Shown here: positions 34,842 through 43,960 of the stretch, piece by piece
Layout: the number at the start of each line of letters is the position of its first letter
How positions within the stretch are numbered: position 1 is the first letter of the stretch
The notes under the pieces: generated by a model
The model's database searches: none
What the model saw: only the letters and a program-made list of their open reading frames with translations
Told to the model about the DNA's origin: nothing
Position numbers and translations under genes: made by a program
Assembly (NCBI GenBank): GCA_049583635.1
Contig: JBAUWF010000034.1
Coordinates: forward strand, 7,156-71,155
From: Dokdonella_A sp049583635
GTDB taxonomy: Bacteria; Pseudomonadota; Gammaproteobacteria; Xanthomonadales; Rhodanobacteraceae
Length of the DNA stretch: 64,000 nt
Direction: 5' to 3'

Positions 34842-35870
34842 ATGCCCGACACCAGCCAGCCCGATTTCACGCTTGAGCCCGATGACGGCGAGCGACTCGC
34901 GAATCTGTGCGGCCCGTTCGATTCGCATCTGCGCCAGATCGAGTTGCGGCTCGGCGTCGAGATCGCCAATCGCGGCAACGTGTTTCGCGTCAGCGGCGCC
35001 GAGCATTCGGTCAAGGTCACCCGACACCTGCTGCGCGAGCTGTACGCCGCGACCGAGCGCGAAACGCTGACCGGGCCGCAGATCAATCTGCATCTGGCCG
35101 ATTCCGGTATCGACGCGCTCGATGCCGAAGCGGCCGAGGGCGCGCAGGATGTCGTGATTCGCGTCAAGCGTGGCGTGATCAAGGGGCGCGGACCGAATCA
35201 GACCCGTTACCTGCACGCGATCGCGACCAACGACATCAATCTCGGCATCGGCCCGGCCGGCACCGGCAAGACCTATCTCGCGGTGGCGAGCGCGGTCGAG
35301 GCTCTCAACGAGAATCGCGTGCAGCGTCTGGTGCTGGTGCGACCGGCGGTCGAGGCCGGCGAGAAACTCGGCTTCCTGCCCGGCGATCTGGCGCAGAAGG
35401 TGGATCCGTATCTGCGTCCGCTGTACGACGCGCTGTATGAAATGCTCGGCATCGAAAAGGTCGGCAAACTGATCGAGCGCAACGTCATCGAGATCGCGCC
35501 GCTGGCCTACATGCGCGGTCGCACCCTCAACGATGCGTTCGTGATTCTGGACGAAGCGCAAAACACCACGGTCGAGCAGATGAAGATGTTCCTGACCCGC
35601 ATCGGCTTCGGTTCTGTTGCTGTGGTGACCGGCGATGTGACCCAGATCGACCTGGCGCGACACCAGAAGTCCGGCCTGCGCGATGCGATCGAGGTACTGC
35701 GCGGCGTCGCCGGCGTCAGCTTCACGTTTTTCACAGCCAGCGATGTCGTCAGGCATCCGCTGGTCGCACGGATCGTGCGCGCCTATGAGGACCGCGACGC
35801 CGCGACGCGGGCCACCAGAGTCCCGAAACCCGACGCAGCGAATGATGATGAAACCGGCGACGCGTCGTAA
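34842..35870 (+). CDS. phoH: PhoH-family ATPase (YbeZ)
   Basis: 342 residues. An N-terminal KH-like/PhoL domain (1-110) leads into the PhoH P-loop domain: Walker A GPAGTGKTYL at 137-146, VLVRPAVEAGEKLGFLPGD, Walker B FVILDEAQNTT, and VTGDVTQIDL. YbeZ is an ATPase that partners YbeY in RNA and ribosome maturation. The 3' end overlaps ybeY by 29 bp, so translation is coupled. Confidence 0.96.
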   Translation: MPDTSQPDFTLEPDDGERLANLCGPFDSHLRQIELRLGVEIANRGNVFRVSGAEHSVKVTRHLLRELYAATERETLTGPQINLHLADSGIDALDAEAAEGAQDVVIRVKRGVIKGRGPNQTRYLHAIATNDINLGIGPAGTGKTYLAVASAVEALNENRVQRLVLVRPAVEAGEKLGFLPGDLAQKVDPYLRPLYDALYEMLGIEKVGKLIERNVIEIAPLAYMRGRTLNDAFVILDEAQNTTVEQMKMFLTRIGFGSVAVVTGDVTQIDLARHQKSGLRDAIEVLRGVAGVSFTFFTASDVVRHPLVARIVRAYEDRDAATRATRVPKPDAANDDETGDAS

Positions 35871-36351
35871 ACGCTACTGCGCAAACATCGCGGTCCACTA
35901 CGCAACGCCGCGTCGCGGACTGCCGGCGGCTGCCTCGTTTCGACGCTGGGTGGACGCCGCGCTGGCCGCGGCGGGTTGCAACGACGAGGTGGAACTTGCG
36001 ATCCGGCTCGTGGATGGCGCCGAGGGGCGCGCGCTGAATCGACGCTATCGACGCGTGGATCGGGCGACCAATGTGCTGGCGTTTGCGGCTGAGCTCCCGG
36101 CCGGCGTGTCGTCGCCGCTGCTCGGCGATCTGGTGCTGTGTGTGCCGGTGGTCGCGCGCGAAGCGAGTCGGCAGCACAAGCTGTTGAAGGCGCATTGCGC
36201 GCACCTGACCATTCACGGTGTTCTGCATCTTCTCGGTTACGATCACCCCAACGCGCGTCAGGCCGAACGCATGGAAACGCTCGAAACGCGCATTCTCGCC
36301 GGTCTCGGCCTGGCGGATCCCTACACGCCGCGCGTTACGGCGCAACCATGA
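35842..36351 (+). CDS. ybeY: endoribonuclease YbeY / rRNA maturation factor
   Basis: About 169 residues. The zinc site H-x-x-x-H-x-x-x-x-x-H is present as HGVLHLLGYDH. Other family segments are NRRYRRVDRATNVLAF and LLGDLVLCVPVV. YbeY is a single-strand RNase in 16S 3'-end maturation and ribosome quality control. Three ATGs in tandem (35842, 35845, 35848) make the exact start uncertain. It lies between phoH and corC as in most gammaproteobacteria. Confidence 0.95.
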   Translation: MMMKPATRRKRYCANIAVHYATPRRGLPAAASFRRWVDAALAAAGCNDEVELAIRLVDGAEGRALNRRYRRVDRATNVLAFAAELPAGVSSPLLGDLVLCVPVVAREASRQHKLLKAHCAHLTIHGVLHLLGYDHPNARQAERMETLETRILAGLGLADPYTPRVTAQP

Positions 36352-36477
36352 GGCGGCGCACGGCGATGCTTTGGTCCCGACACCGCGCTGCACTATCATG
36401 GCGCCTGGCGTTCGCTACCATGCGCCTCGTACAGTAAACTTGCCGGCCCGTCCGCCAGAGCCCGAGCTTCACCAGGA

Positions 36478-37320
36478 ATGAGCGAGGACCAACCTCCCAG
36501 TACACCCTCCCAACGATCGTGGTTCATGCGCCTGACCCAGGCACTCGCGGGCGAACCGCAAAACCGCGAGGAACTCATCGAGGAACTGCGCAGCGCCCAG
36601 GCCAACGGCGTGCTGTCCAACGACACCTTGTCGATGATCGAGGGCGCCATCGCGGTGTCCGAACTCAGCGTCAGCGACGTCATGGTGCCGCGCGCCCAGA
36701 TGGTGTCGCTGCCGATCGACGCGCCGTTCACCAAGGTTCTCGATACCGTGGTTGAATCGGGGCATTCGCGTTTTCCGGTGCACGCCGACGACAAGGACCA
36801 GATCCTCGGCGTCCTGCTGGCCAAGGATCTGCTGCGTTGTTATTCAGGCGAAGTGCCGAGCGACGTGCGCGCGCTGTTGCGGCCGGTCGCACTGATACCC
36901 GAATCGAAACGTCTCAACATCCTGCTCAAGGAATTTCGTCTGTCGCGCAATCACATGGCGGTCGTCGTCGACGAATATGGCGGTGTCAGCGGTCTGGTCA
37001 CGATCGAGGACGTGCTCGAAGAGATCGTCGGGGAAATCGACGACGAACATGACGACGACGTCGAACCGGTGCTGATCCACGCGCAGCCGGACGGACGCTA
37101 TCTGGTCAATGCGCTGACGCCGATCGAGGAGTTCAACGAGCGCTTCGAATGCCGCTTCAGCGATGATGAATTCGACACTGTCGGCGGCATGATCACGGCC
37201 GAGATCGGCCATCTGCCCGAAGTCGGCGAAGATGTCGATCTCGGGCGCTTCCATTTCGAGGTGACCAAGGCGGACGCACGCCGCGTTCATCAGTTCGCGA
37301 TGCGGATGCGCGACGCGTGA
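36478..37320 (+). CDS. corC: CorC/YbeX-family CBS-domain protein (Mg/Co resistance)
   Basis: A 280-residue soluble protein. A CBS pair at about 65-190 (VMVPRAQMVSLPIDAPF; VVVDEYGGVSGLVTIEDVLEEIVGEIDDEHD) leads to the C-terminal CorC_HlyC domain (DGRYLVNALTPIEEFNERF..DTVGGMI). No membrane helix, as in E. coli YbeX. It takes part in magnesium/cobalt homeostasis and, through its operon, ribosome metabolism. Its TGA overlaps the GTG start of the next gene (GTGA). Confidence 0.95.
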   Translation: MSEDQPPSTPSQRSWFMRLTQALAGEPQNREELIEELRSAQANGVLSNDTLSMIEGAIAVSELSVSDVMVPRAQMVSLPIDAPFTKVLDTVVESGHSRFPVHADDKDQILGVLLAKDLLRCYSGEVPSDVRALLRPVALIPESKRLNILLKEFRLSRNHMAVVVDEYGGVSGLVTIEDVLEEIVGEIDDEHDDDVEPVLIHAQPDGRYLVNALTPIEEFNERFECRFSDDEFDTVGGMITAEIGHLPEVGEDVDLGRFHFEVTKADARRVHQFAMRMRDA

Positions 37321-38573
37321 TCTGCGCGCGCGCCCGCGCGAGCCGCATCATCGCGGCCATATGCATGTTTGTTTCTGTCGGCGCGTCGGTTGCGGTTGCG
37401 CAGCCGCGTGCGCCGGGTGACCACCTCGATATCGGTCTGCTCACCGTCGGCCCGGGTACGGTCTACTGGGAGCGCTTCGGTCACAACGCGATCGTCGTGC
37501 ACGATCGCGACAGCGGCGAGAGCATCGCCTACAACTACGGCATCTTCGACTTCGACGAAAGCAATTTCCTGCTCAATTTCGCGCGCGGGCGCATGCGCTA
37601 CCGAATCGCCGCCGACCCGCTTGCCGAAGATATCGCGTTTTACCGGAGCGAAGGTCGGCGCATCACGCTGCAGATGCTCGCATTCACACCGGCCGAGCGC
37701 ATCGAATTGCGCGATTATCTTCGCTGGAACGCGCGGCCAGAAAACGCGTATTACCGCTACGATTACTTCACCGCCAACTGCTCGACACGGGTGCGCGACG
37801 CGCTCGATCGCGCGCTCGGCGGTGCCATCCGGCGCCAGACCGAAGGCCGGCCGACCGCGGCGACCTATCGCTCCGACGCGCTGCGCCTGATGACCGCCGA
37901 ACCGTTGCTGATGCTGGTCATCGATCTGGGGCTGGGGCCTTTCGCCGATCGGCACCTCGATCAATGGCAGGAGGGTTTCGTGCCGGCGGTGTTCGCGAAG
38001 GACATCAGGCATGTCGACGCGACCGGCGCGACCGACACTCCGCTGGTCGTGACGCAAACGCTCCTCGCTGCGGGCAACGTCGCGCTGCCACCGGCAAAGC
38101 CGCCGCATCTTGCCTGGCCGTTGCTGATACTCGGCATCGCGACGGGCTTTCTGCTGCTGGCACTCGGCCGCACGCGCAACCACCGCTCCGCACGCGCGGG
38201 CTTTGCCGTGATCGCGATTCCGATCACCCTGTTTTGCGGGATTGGCGGGTTGGTCCTTCTGACCCTTTGGGGTCTGACCGATCACGTGGCCGCATGGCGC
38301 AACGAGAATCTGCTGCTGCTCGACCCACTGTGTCTCGCCCTGCTGCCGACGCTTTTCGCATCGCGGCGCAGGTCGTGGCAACCCACGCACCGCGCGCGCT
38401 GGCTGAGTTGGACGATCGCCGCAATCGCGGTATTCGCGCTGCTGTCGAAACTGCTACCCTGGTTCGTTCAGGCCAACTTGCACTGGGTCGGGTTGTTTCT
38501 TCCAATTCACCTGGCGCTGGCGCTGGCGTTGGTGCTGAAAGCTCCTGCGCCGCACCTCCGCGCGACCGCGTGA
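37317..38573 (+). CDS. DUF4105 (Lnb N-terminal-domain-like) membrane protein in the lnt position
   Basis: 418 residues from a GTG overlapping the corC stop. Signal segment 8-29; periplasmic DUF4105 domain about 35-250 with conserved H56 (WERFGHNAIVV) and C155 (FTANCSTRVRD). Five C-terminal membrane helices at about 265-284, 295-318, 332-348, 363-383 and 389-408, with a TDHVAAW..NLLLLDPL loop. The His-then-Cys order resembles permuted NlpC/P60/LRAT-type thiol enzymes that can transfer acyl groups. As I recall, this Pfam family is now tied to Lnb, a lipoprotein N-acyltransferase first shown in Bacteroides. In related bacteria the gene after corC is lnt, so the position supports an acyltransferase role. 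Not proven. Confidence 0.82.
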   Translation: MICARARASRIIAAICMFVSVGASVAVAQPRAPGDHLDIGLLTVGPGTVYWERFGHNAIVVHDRDSGESIAYNYGIFDFDESNFLLNFARGRMRYRIAADPLAEDIAFYRSEGRRITLQMLAFTPAERIELRDYLRWNARPENAYYRYDYFTANCSTRVRDALDRALGGAIRRQTEGRPTAATYRSDALRLMTAEPLLMLVIDLGLGPFADRHLDQWQEGFVPAVFAKDIRHVDATGATDTPLVVTQTLLAAGNVALPPAKPPHLAWPLLILGIATGFLLLALGRTRNHRSARAGFAVIAIPITLFCGIGGLVLLTLWGLTDHVAAWRNENLLLLDPLCLALLPTLFASRRRSWQPTHRARWLSWTIAAIAVFALLSKLLPWFVQANLHWVGLFLPIHLALALALVLKAPAPHLRATA

Positions 38574-38606
38574 ATCCGGCACAGGGGGTTGTTTCGCGGA
38601 GCTGAC

Positions 38607-39839
38607 GTGCGACGACTACGATTCATCGTTCTCCCGGCGCTGGCGTTGGCGCTGATCGCGATCGCGGTCGGCATCCTGGTTGCTCGCGCACCGCGTCGCA
38701 CGCAAGCCATGCGAACCACAACCAACACCCAGGCGATTGCCGCGACGACGGGCAAAACCGTCCGCGCCAGCCGCGAGAGCGCAAAAGCCGTGCATGCGAA
38801 ACACCGGACGCCGGCGCCGACCATGTTCACGATAGTGAACGCTCCCGATCGCAGTGCGCGACTGTGGCTCGCTCGCGCCGACCAGGTCAGCGCGAGGAAA
38901 CGCACCAGACAATTCGGCCCGGAGGTCGCGGCGCTGCTTGATCAATCCGCGGCCGATGCCTGGAATGCGCTGCGAAAGCGCGCGAGCGACGGCGACGAGA
39001 AAGCCGCACTCGCAGCGATGTTGTTGCTGAACGAGTGCAAAGCGCTCGCGGGGAAACCGCCCGAGGCGAGATCACCCCATCGCTCGACGACCGACCCCTT
39101 CGATGCCGCCATGCTGCCGGCCGGCTGGATACGCTTTCTGCACGGGATCGACACCGCGCAGCAGTCGCAGCGCGAGGCGCGGACTGCCAGTTGCGCCGAT
39201 ATCGGCGGCGTATGGGATTTCGCGCTGATGGCTTTGGATCGCTTCGTTGACCCACACGATCCGCAGGCCCAGCTCGATGAAATCGAAAGCGAACCCGATG
39301 ATGCCGAAACGATTCCCGCTCTGCGTCGCCTCGCAAACCAGCTCGATACCGACGCGGCCCGTAGTGCACTGGGCGAGCAGCTGCTGGAATCACGCGACCC
39401 GCAGGATCAGGACGAGGGACGCGAGTTGCTGGAGAAAATGGCCGCAAACAATCCCACTGTTGTAGGTTTCCTCGCCAACTGCTTTCGCAACGGCTGCGGC
39501 GCCTATCGCGGCAATCCCGATGCGGCACCAACCTGGGTCGAACGGGCGGCCGGGCTTGGGTTTCCATGGGCGCTGCAAACATGTATCACGGATTTGCAGA
39601 CGGCCGAACAACCGGGCGAAGCATGGGCATGGGCGCTGTACCGGCTCGAACTCGCGCGTGCCGGCTGCACCATTTTCAATCGGCCCGACATGATCACCGT
39701 GGCCAACGCGGCCCAATGCGTATTTCAAATCCAGGCGACTTTGAGCGTCGCTCAGCAAGCGCAGGCGCGTGCCACACTCGCCGCGATTGAAAGATCCTGG
39801 CTGGCACCGGCGATGGCCGCGCTCGACTGCGATCCGTAA
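38607..39839 (+). CDS. membrane-anchored protein with Sel1-like segment, unknown function
   Basis: About 410 residues from GTG 38607, which has GGAG five bases before it; an in-frame TTG at 38589 sits too close to its GGGGG. N-terminal membrane helix RFIVLPALALALIAIAVGILVA, a low-complexity Thr/Ala/Lys linker, then an all-helical body. About residues 300-380 (AANNPTVVGFLANCFRNGCGAYRGNP..WVERAAGLGFPWAL) look like Sel1/TPR-type repeats. Seven or so cysteines suggest disulfides, hence periplasmic exposure. Follows the DUF4105 gene by 33 bp, probably in the same operon. Confidence 0.7.
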   Translation: MRRLRFIVLPALALALIAIAVGILVARAPRRTQAMRTTTNTQAIAATTGKTVRASRESAKAVHAKHRTPAPTMFTIVNAPDRSARLWLARADQVSARKRTRQFGPEVAALLDQSAADAWNALRKRASDGDEKAALAAMLLLNECKALAGKPPEARSPHRSTTDPFDAAMLPAGWIRFLHGIDTAQQSQREARTASCADIGGVWDFALMALDRFVDPHDPQAQLDEIESEPDDAETIPALRRLANQLDTDAARSALGEQLLESRDPQDQDEGRELLEKMAANNPTVVGFLANCFRNGCGAYRGNPDAAPTWVERAAGLGFPWALQTCITDLQTAEQPGEAWAWALYRLELARAGCTIFNRPDMITVANAAQCVFQIQATLSVAQQAQARATLAAIERSWLAPAMAALDCDP

Positions 39840-39885
39840 CGTGCCCTGATTGCCCTCGCCCGCGTCGTCGCGGCATGATGGAGGG

Positions 39886-40902
39886 ATGGATACAACGCTA
39901 CCGCTACCCACTGATCCAACCTGCACCGATCCGATGGTGGTGAACTGCGTCGTGTACGCACCCGATGGCCAACGCCAGCGCACGATTTCGATCGACGAAA
40001 TCAGCGAAGTGCTGAAACAGCCCGGGCAGTTCGTGTGGGTCGGTTTGCACGAACCGGACGAGCCGCTGCTCGAGCAACTGCAACAGGAATTCGGACTGCA
40101 TGATCTCGCGATCGAGGATGCGCACAACGCGCACCAACGCCCGAAGATCGACGTGTACGGTGATTCGCTGTTCGTCGTGGTACAAACCGCGCAGGTCGTG
40201 CGCAGCAAGATCGCGTTCGGAGAGACCCATGTGTTTCTCGGCCGCAATTATCTATTGAGCGTGCGCCACGGCGCGTCGCTCAGTTACGCGCCGGCACGCC
40301 AGGTGTGCGAGCAGAATCCCGAACTGCTCGCGTTCGGGCCGAGCTATGGCCTGTATGCCGTACTCGACTTCGTGGTCGACAATTTTTTCCCGATCGTGCG
40401 CACCTTCCGCGAGGAACTTCAGGAACTCGAGGAAGATGTCTTCGAAGAAACATTCAGCCGCGAGACGATCCGGCGTCTTTACGACCTCAAGAAGGAACTG
40501 GTCACGCTGCGTCTCGCCGTCGCCCCGTTGCAGGACATCGTCAACCAGCTCACACGGCTTTATCCGGGACTGATTCGCGACGAGGTGCGACCTTATTTCC
40601 GCGACGTCTCGGACCATGCCGCGCGCATCAACGAATCCACCGACACCATGCGCGAAATGCTGACCGCGGCGTTGAGCGTCAACCTCGCGCTGGTTACTGT
40701 AGCGCAAGGCGAAATCGTCAAGCGCCTCGCGGGCTGGGCGGGACTGCTCGCCGTACCAACCCTGCTCACGAGCTGGTACGGCATGAACTTCCGGTACATG
40801 CCGGAACTGTCGCAACCCTGGGCGTATCCGGCGATGATGGCGGTAACCCTCGCCGTATGTGGCGCGGTGTACTGGGTCTTGCGAAAAGCCAAGTGGCTTT
40901 AG
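39886..40902 (+). CDS. corA: CorA-family magnesium/cobalt transporter
   Basis: 338 residues. A long cytoplasmic N-terminal funnel (1-270) with two C-terminal membrane helices. The signature Y-G-M-N-F closes the first helix (WYGMNFRYMPEL), and the second helix ends in a basic tail RKAKWL. CorA forms homopentameric channels for Mg2+. ATG 39886 was chosen although GGAGGG is only two or three bases away; no better in-frame start exists. It ends the cluster that began with corC. Confidence 0.95.
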   Translation: MDTTLPLPTDPTCTDPMVVNCVVYAPDGQRQRTISIDEISEVLKQPGQFVWVGLHEPDEPLLEQLQQEFGLHDLAIEDAHNAHQRPKIDVYGDSLFVVVQTAQVVRSKIAFGETHVFLGRNYLLSVRHGASLSYAPARQVCEQNPELLAFGPSYGLYAVLDFVVDNFFPIVRTFREELQELEEDVFEETFSRETIRRLYDLKKELVTLRLAVAPLQDIVNQLTRLYPGLIRDEVRPYFRDVSDHAARINESTDTMREMLTAALSVNLALVTVAQGEIVKRLAGWAGLLAVPTLLTSWYGMNFRYMPELSQPWAYPAMMAVTLAVCGAVYWVLRKAKWL

Positions 40903-41015
40903 CGACGCCCTGATCCGTGCGCAGGCGGCACCGGCTCCTTTTGCGCAGAGACAAGCCGGTCCTTTTCGTCGATCGCAAATGCGCGGGTTGACCAGCATCC
41001 CGGCGCCCGTGGTTC

Positions 41016-41666
41016 TCAGGGCAGGTCGAAGCCGTTGTCGAAGATACGATCGCCGGTCGGCGGCGTGAAATCGCCGGCAAGGTCGAGCGCGATATCGTTG
41101 TTGCTTCCCGCGATCTGATTGTCGATGGCGCCACCATAGCCGCCGCAATCGTTGGCGGCGACGGGCGGAATCTCGAAGCCGCTGTCGCCGAGCACGAGAT
41201 CGGCGGCCGAACCGTTGCCGGCAAGATCGAGCAAGATCGGCCCGAATGTGCAATTGCCGAGAGGAATCGGTATCCCGCTGATCTGCAGCGAGAGCACGTC
41301 AAGCTGAAGGTCGGTCTCGGTCAACCCCGCATCGCCACCGGCCTCGACCATGCCCGCGGACGTGTTGAGCTGACTCACAACGTAGGTGACGATCGCTGTA
41401 CCGAGTGTCGTATCGAAACTCAAGGTCGACTGCGGAAACACGAACGCGCCGGGCGCGATGAGCCCGCTGACCGGGTCGTATGCCGACCCTGCAAACACAC
41501 CACCGTCGGGCAGCGGGCTGATCGTGCCGTTCAGCGACAGCGATCCGGTAACCGGAAAATCCGTCGCCGCAGCCGGCAGCGCAACGCAGGCGAACGCCCA
41601 GGCAAACGCTGCGCGCCAAGTCCACCGGCACCGTACAACGCGAGAGGGCGTTGCACAGGTGCGCAT
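41016..41666 (-). CDS. secreted hypothetical protein with C-terminal D-R-I-F-x-x-G-F-D tail
   Basis: 216 residues if started at MRTCATPSR. A basic N-region and hydrophobic WRAAFAWAFACVALPAAA make a Sec signal peptide, followed by a beta-rich mature part (DFPVTGSLSLNGTISPL..). It ends GDRIFDNGFDLP, closely like the end of the FG-GAP protein in this window. An alternative ATG at 41732 overlaps the S9-peptidase stop (ATGA) and would give a 22-residue longer leader. No known domain recognised. Confidence 0.68.
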   Translation of the reverse strand: MRTCATPSRVVRCRWTWRAAFAWAFACVALPAAATDFPVTGSLSLNGTISPLPDGGVFAGSAYDPVSGLIAPGAFVFPQSTLSFDTTLGTAIVTYVVSQLNTSAGMVEAGGDAGLTETDLQLDVLSLQISGIPIPLGNCTFGPILLDLAGNGSAADLVLGDSGFEIPPVAANDCGGYGGAIDNQIAGSNNDIALDLAGDFTPPTGDRIFDNGFDLP

Positions 41667-41728
41667 GGGATCGGTCCGCCGACCCCTGTTTCCGCGACCT
41701 TGAAGCGCGGCGGATCCTGCAAACGCAT

Positions 41729-43813
41729 TCATGACCCGGACACCTTGTTCGCAGGTTGTTGCATTGGCGCCGCAGTCCAGCGCTTCAGCCATGCATTCAC
41801 GGTGTCGTGCCACTCGACGCTGTTGTGTGGTTTGGATACCCAGTGACTCTCATCCGGAAAGGTGAGGAATTCGCTCGGAATGCCACGCCGCTGCAACGCG
41901 GTGAACGCACCCAGCCCTTGTTCCAGCGGGATACGAAAGTCGTTTGCGCTGTGCACGATGAGCATCGGCGCGCGCCAGTCCTTGACGTGATTGATCGGAT
42001 TGAACGTCTCGTAGCTCTGCGGGTGCTCCCATTCGGTACCGCCGTGCTCCCACTCGTCGAACCACAGCTCCTCGGTCGCGAAAGCCATCATGCGACTGTC
42101 GAACACGCCGTCGTGATCGACCATGCATTTCCACGGCTGATTCCACACTCCGGCCATCCAGTACACCATGTAGCCGCCATAGCTCGCGCCGAGCGCGCAC
42201 GCGTTGCCGCCATCGAGCCACGAATAATTCTTGAGTGCTGCCGCCCAGCCTTTCTTGAGATCTTCAAGCGGCCGATCGCCCCAGTGCCGCGAGATCGCAT
42301 CGGTGAACGCCTGCCCGTAGCCGGTCGATCCATGGAAATTGATCGCGACCACACCGAAGCCCTGCCCTGCATAGGTTTCGGGATTCCAGCGATAGTGGAA
42401 ATCGTTGGTCCAGGCACCCTGCGGGCCGCCATGGATCAGGAAAGCAACGGGATATTTCCTGCCTTCCACATAACCGGCCGGCTTCATCACGTAACCTTGC
42501 ACGGATTCGTCGTTCCAGCCCTTGAAGGTGAAGAACTCGTAGTCACCGAACTCGATATTGGCGAGACGGTCGGCATTGAAGTGCGTGATTTGCACGAAAT
42601 CCTTGCCGCGCACGTCCGCGCGATAAAGGTCGGTCGGGTGCTTGAAGTCCTGGCGCGCGATCACCAGCGCATGGGCGCCGACATCAAAGCCCTTGACGCT
42701 GCCGCCGCCAACCAGAAGCGTGGGCTTGCCGCTTGCGATATCGATGCCGAACAGCGCATGTTCGCCCGCATTGTCGGTTGCCGTGTAAAGCGTCTTGCCA
42801 TCCATCGACAGCTTGAGCGGACCGGCCGAGCGATCCCAGTCGGGATCGATTTCGTGGTGCTCGCCGCTGGCGAGATCGAGCGCCATGATACCGAAGCGAT
42901 CCGCCTCGAAACCAGGACGTTTCATCGCGAGGTAATAAAGCGTCCTGCCGTCGGCGGACGGCAGCGGATAGCCGTCCCACGCCTGATTTCCAGCCGTGAG
43001 GTTTTTCGGCGCCGCGGACCCATCCGACGGCACGCTGTAGACATCGAAGTTGGTCGACCACGGTTCGGTCTTTCCGGCAATGCGCACGTCGAAATAGACA
43101 CTGTTGCCATCAGGCGAAAATGCGTATTCGCTGTCGTCGCCGAAGGGCTTGGACGGAACATCCCCATCGATTCCCCGCGTCAGTCGCTTGGGTTCGGCGG
43201 CCAGCGTGCCGTCAGCGCCAATCGCGGCAATGAACAATTGCGACCGACGGCCGTCGGCCCACTTGTCCCAGTGGCGCACGAAAAGCGAGTGATAAAGCCT
43301 GCCGGTCGCCTTGTCATTCTTGCGTGCATCGAGGCGTTTCCGGGTGCAGGCAAGGTCGGTGCAATCGGTGAACACATCGATCGACACCAGCACGTGTTTG
43401 CCATCCGGCGACAACTTGAAGTTGTTGATGTCGAGCGTGAACTGACTGAGCTGCTGCGCAACAGCGCCGCGGGCGCCGATACGCCAGAGCTGGGTTACGC
43501 CATCCTTCGCTGCGAGAAAGTACAGCGCATTCCCGTCGACCGACCAGCGCGGGCTTGACGCATCCAGCGTCTTGTCGGTCAGACGCATGGATTGACCGCC
43601 GGCGACCGGAATCGTCCACAGGCCGTTCACGCCCTTGTTCGCCGCGTAGTCGGTCTCGCGCACCTGGAACACAATCTGTTGGCCATCGGGCGACAGGGCA
43701 GGGTCGCTGACCCGATCCATCATCACCAGGTCATTAACATCGAACGGGTGCGGTGCTTCCGCCAACGCCGGCGCGACAAACATCAGCGCACAGATTGCGA
43801 TCAATGGCTTCAT
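41729..43813 (-). CDS. S9-family prolyl oligopeptidase-like peptidase (exported)
   Basis: 694 residues. Signal peptide MKPLIAICALMFVAPALA, an N-terminal seven-bladed WD40-like propeller (30-430, with S-P-D-G repeats such as LSPDGQQIVF and FSPDGNSVYF), then the alpha/beta hydrolase domain. Nucleophile Ser in GASYGGYMVYW, Asp in HSANDFRIPLEQG and His in DESHWV complete the triad. Members are dipeptidyl or acylaminoacyl peptidases acting in the periplasm. The upstream in-frame extension was rejected because it lacks a signal. Substrate unknown. Confidence 0.92.
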   Translation of the reverse strand: MKPLIAICALMFVAPALAEAPHPFDVNDLVMMDRVSDPALSPDGQQIVFQVRETDYAANKGVNGLWTIPVAGGQSMRLTDKTLDASSPRWSVDGNALYFLAAKDGVTQLWRIGARGAVAQQLSQFTLDINNFKLSPDGKHVLVSIDVFTDCTDLACTRKRLDARKNDKATGRLYHSLFVRHWDKWADGRRSQLFIAAIGADGTLAAEPKRLTRGIDGDVPSKPFGDDSEYAFSPDGNSVYFDVRIAGKTEPWSTNFDVYSVPSDGSAAPKNLTAGNQAWDGYPLPSADGRTLYYLAMKRPGFEADRFGIMALDLASGEHHEIDPDWDRSAGPLKLSMDGKTLYTATDNAGEHALFGIDIASGKPTLLVGGGSVKGFDVGAHALVIARQDFKHPTDLYRADVRGKDFVQITHFNADRLANIEFGDYEFFTFKGWNDESVQGYVMKPAGYVEGRKYPVAFLIHGGPQGAWTNDFHYRWNPETYAGQGFGVVAINFHGSTGYGQAFTDAISRHWGDRPLEDLKKGWAAALKNYSWLDGGNACALGASYGGYMVYWMAGVWNQPWKCMVDHDGVFDSRMMAFATEELWFDEWEHGGTEWEHPQSYETFNPINHVKDWRAPMLIVHSANDFRIPLEQGLGAFTALQRRGIPSEFLTFPDESHWVSKPHNSVEWHDTVNAWLKRWTAAPMQQPANKVSGS

Positions 43814-43960
43814 CGAGGTGTCCCGGTGCTCAAAGCGTTGATGGTACGGCCTGACCGGGATTCGACCAAGCGATCCGGTCGCCATGGGTCCGAGGCAGCG
43901 GCACATGCCGCCCGAACTGTCCGCTTGGTGAACACGAAACCGGAATAGTGGCACCTGCGC

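Noticed and set aside
41756..43558. 600-codon open frame opposite the S9 peptidase gene
   Set aside because: Long antisense frame typical of high-G+C DNA. The minus-strand frame has a signal peptide and a full Ser-Asp-His triad.
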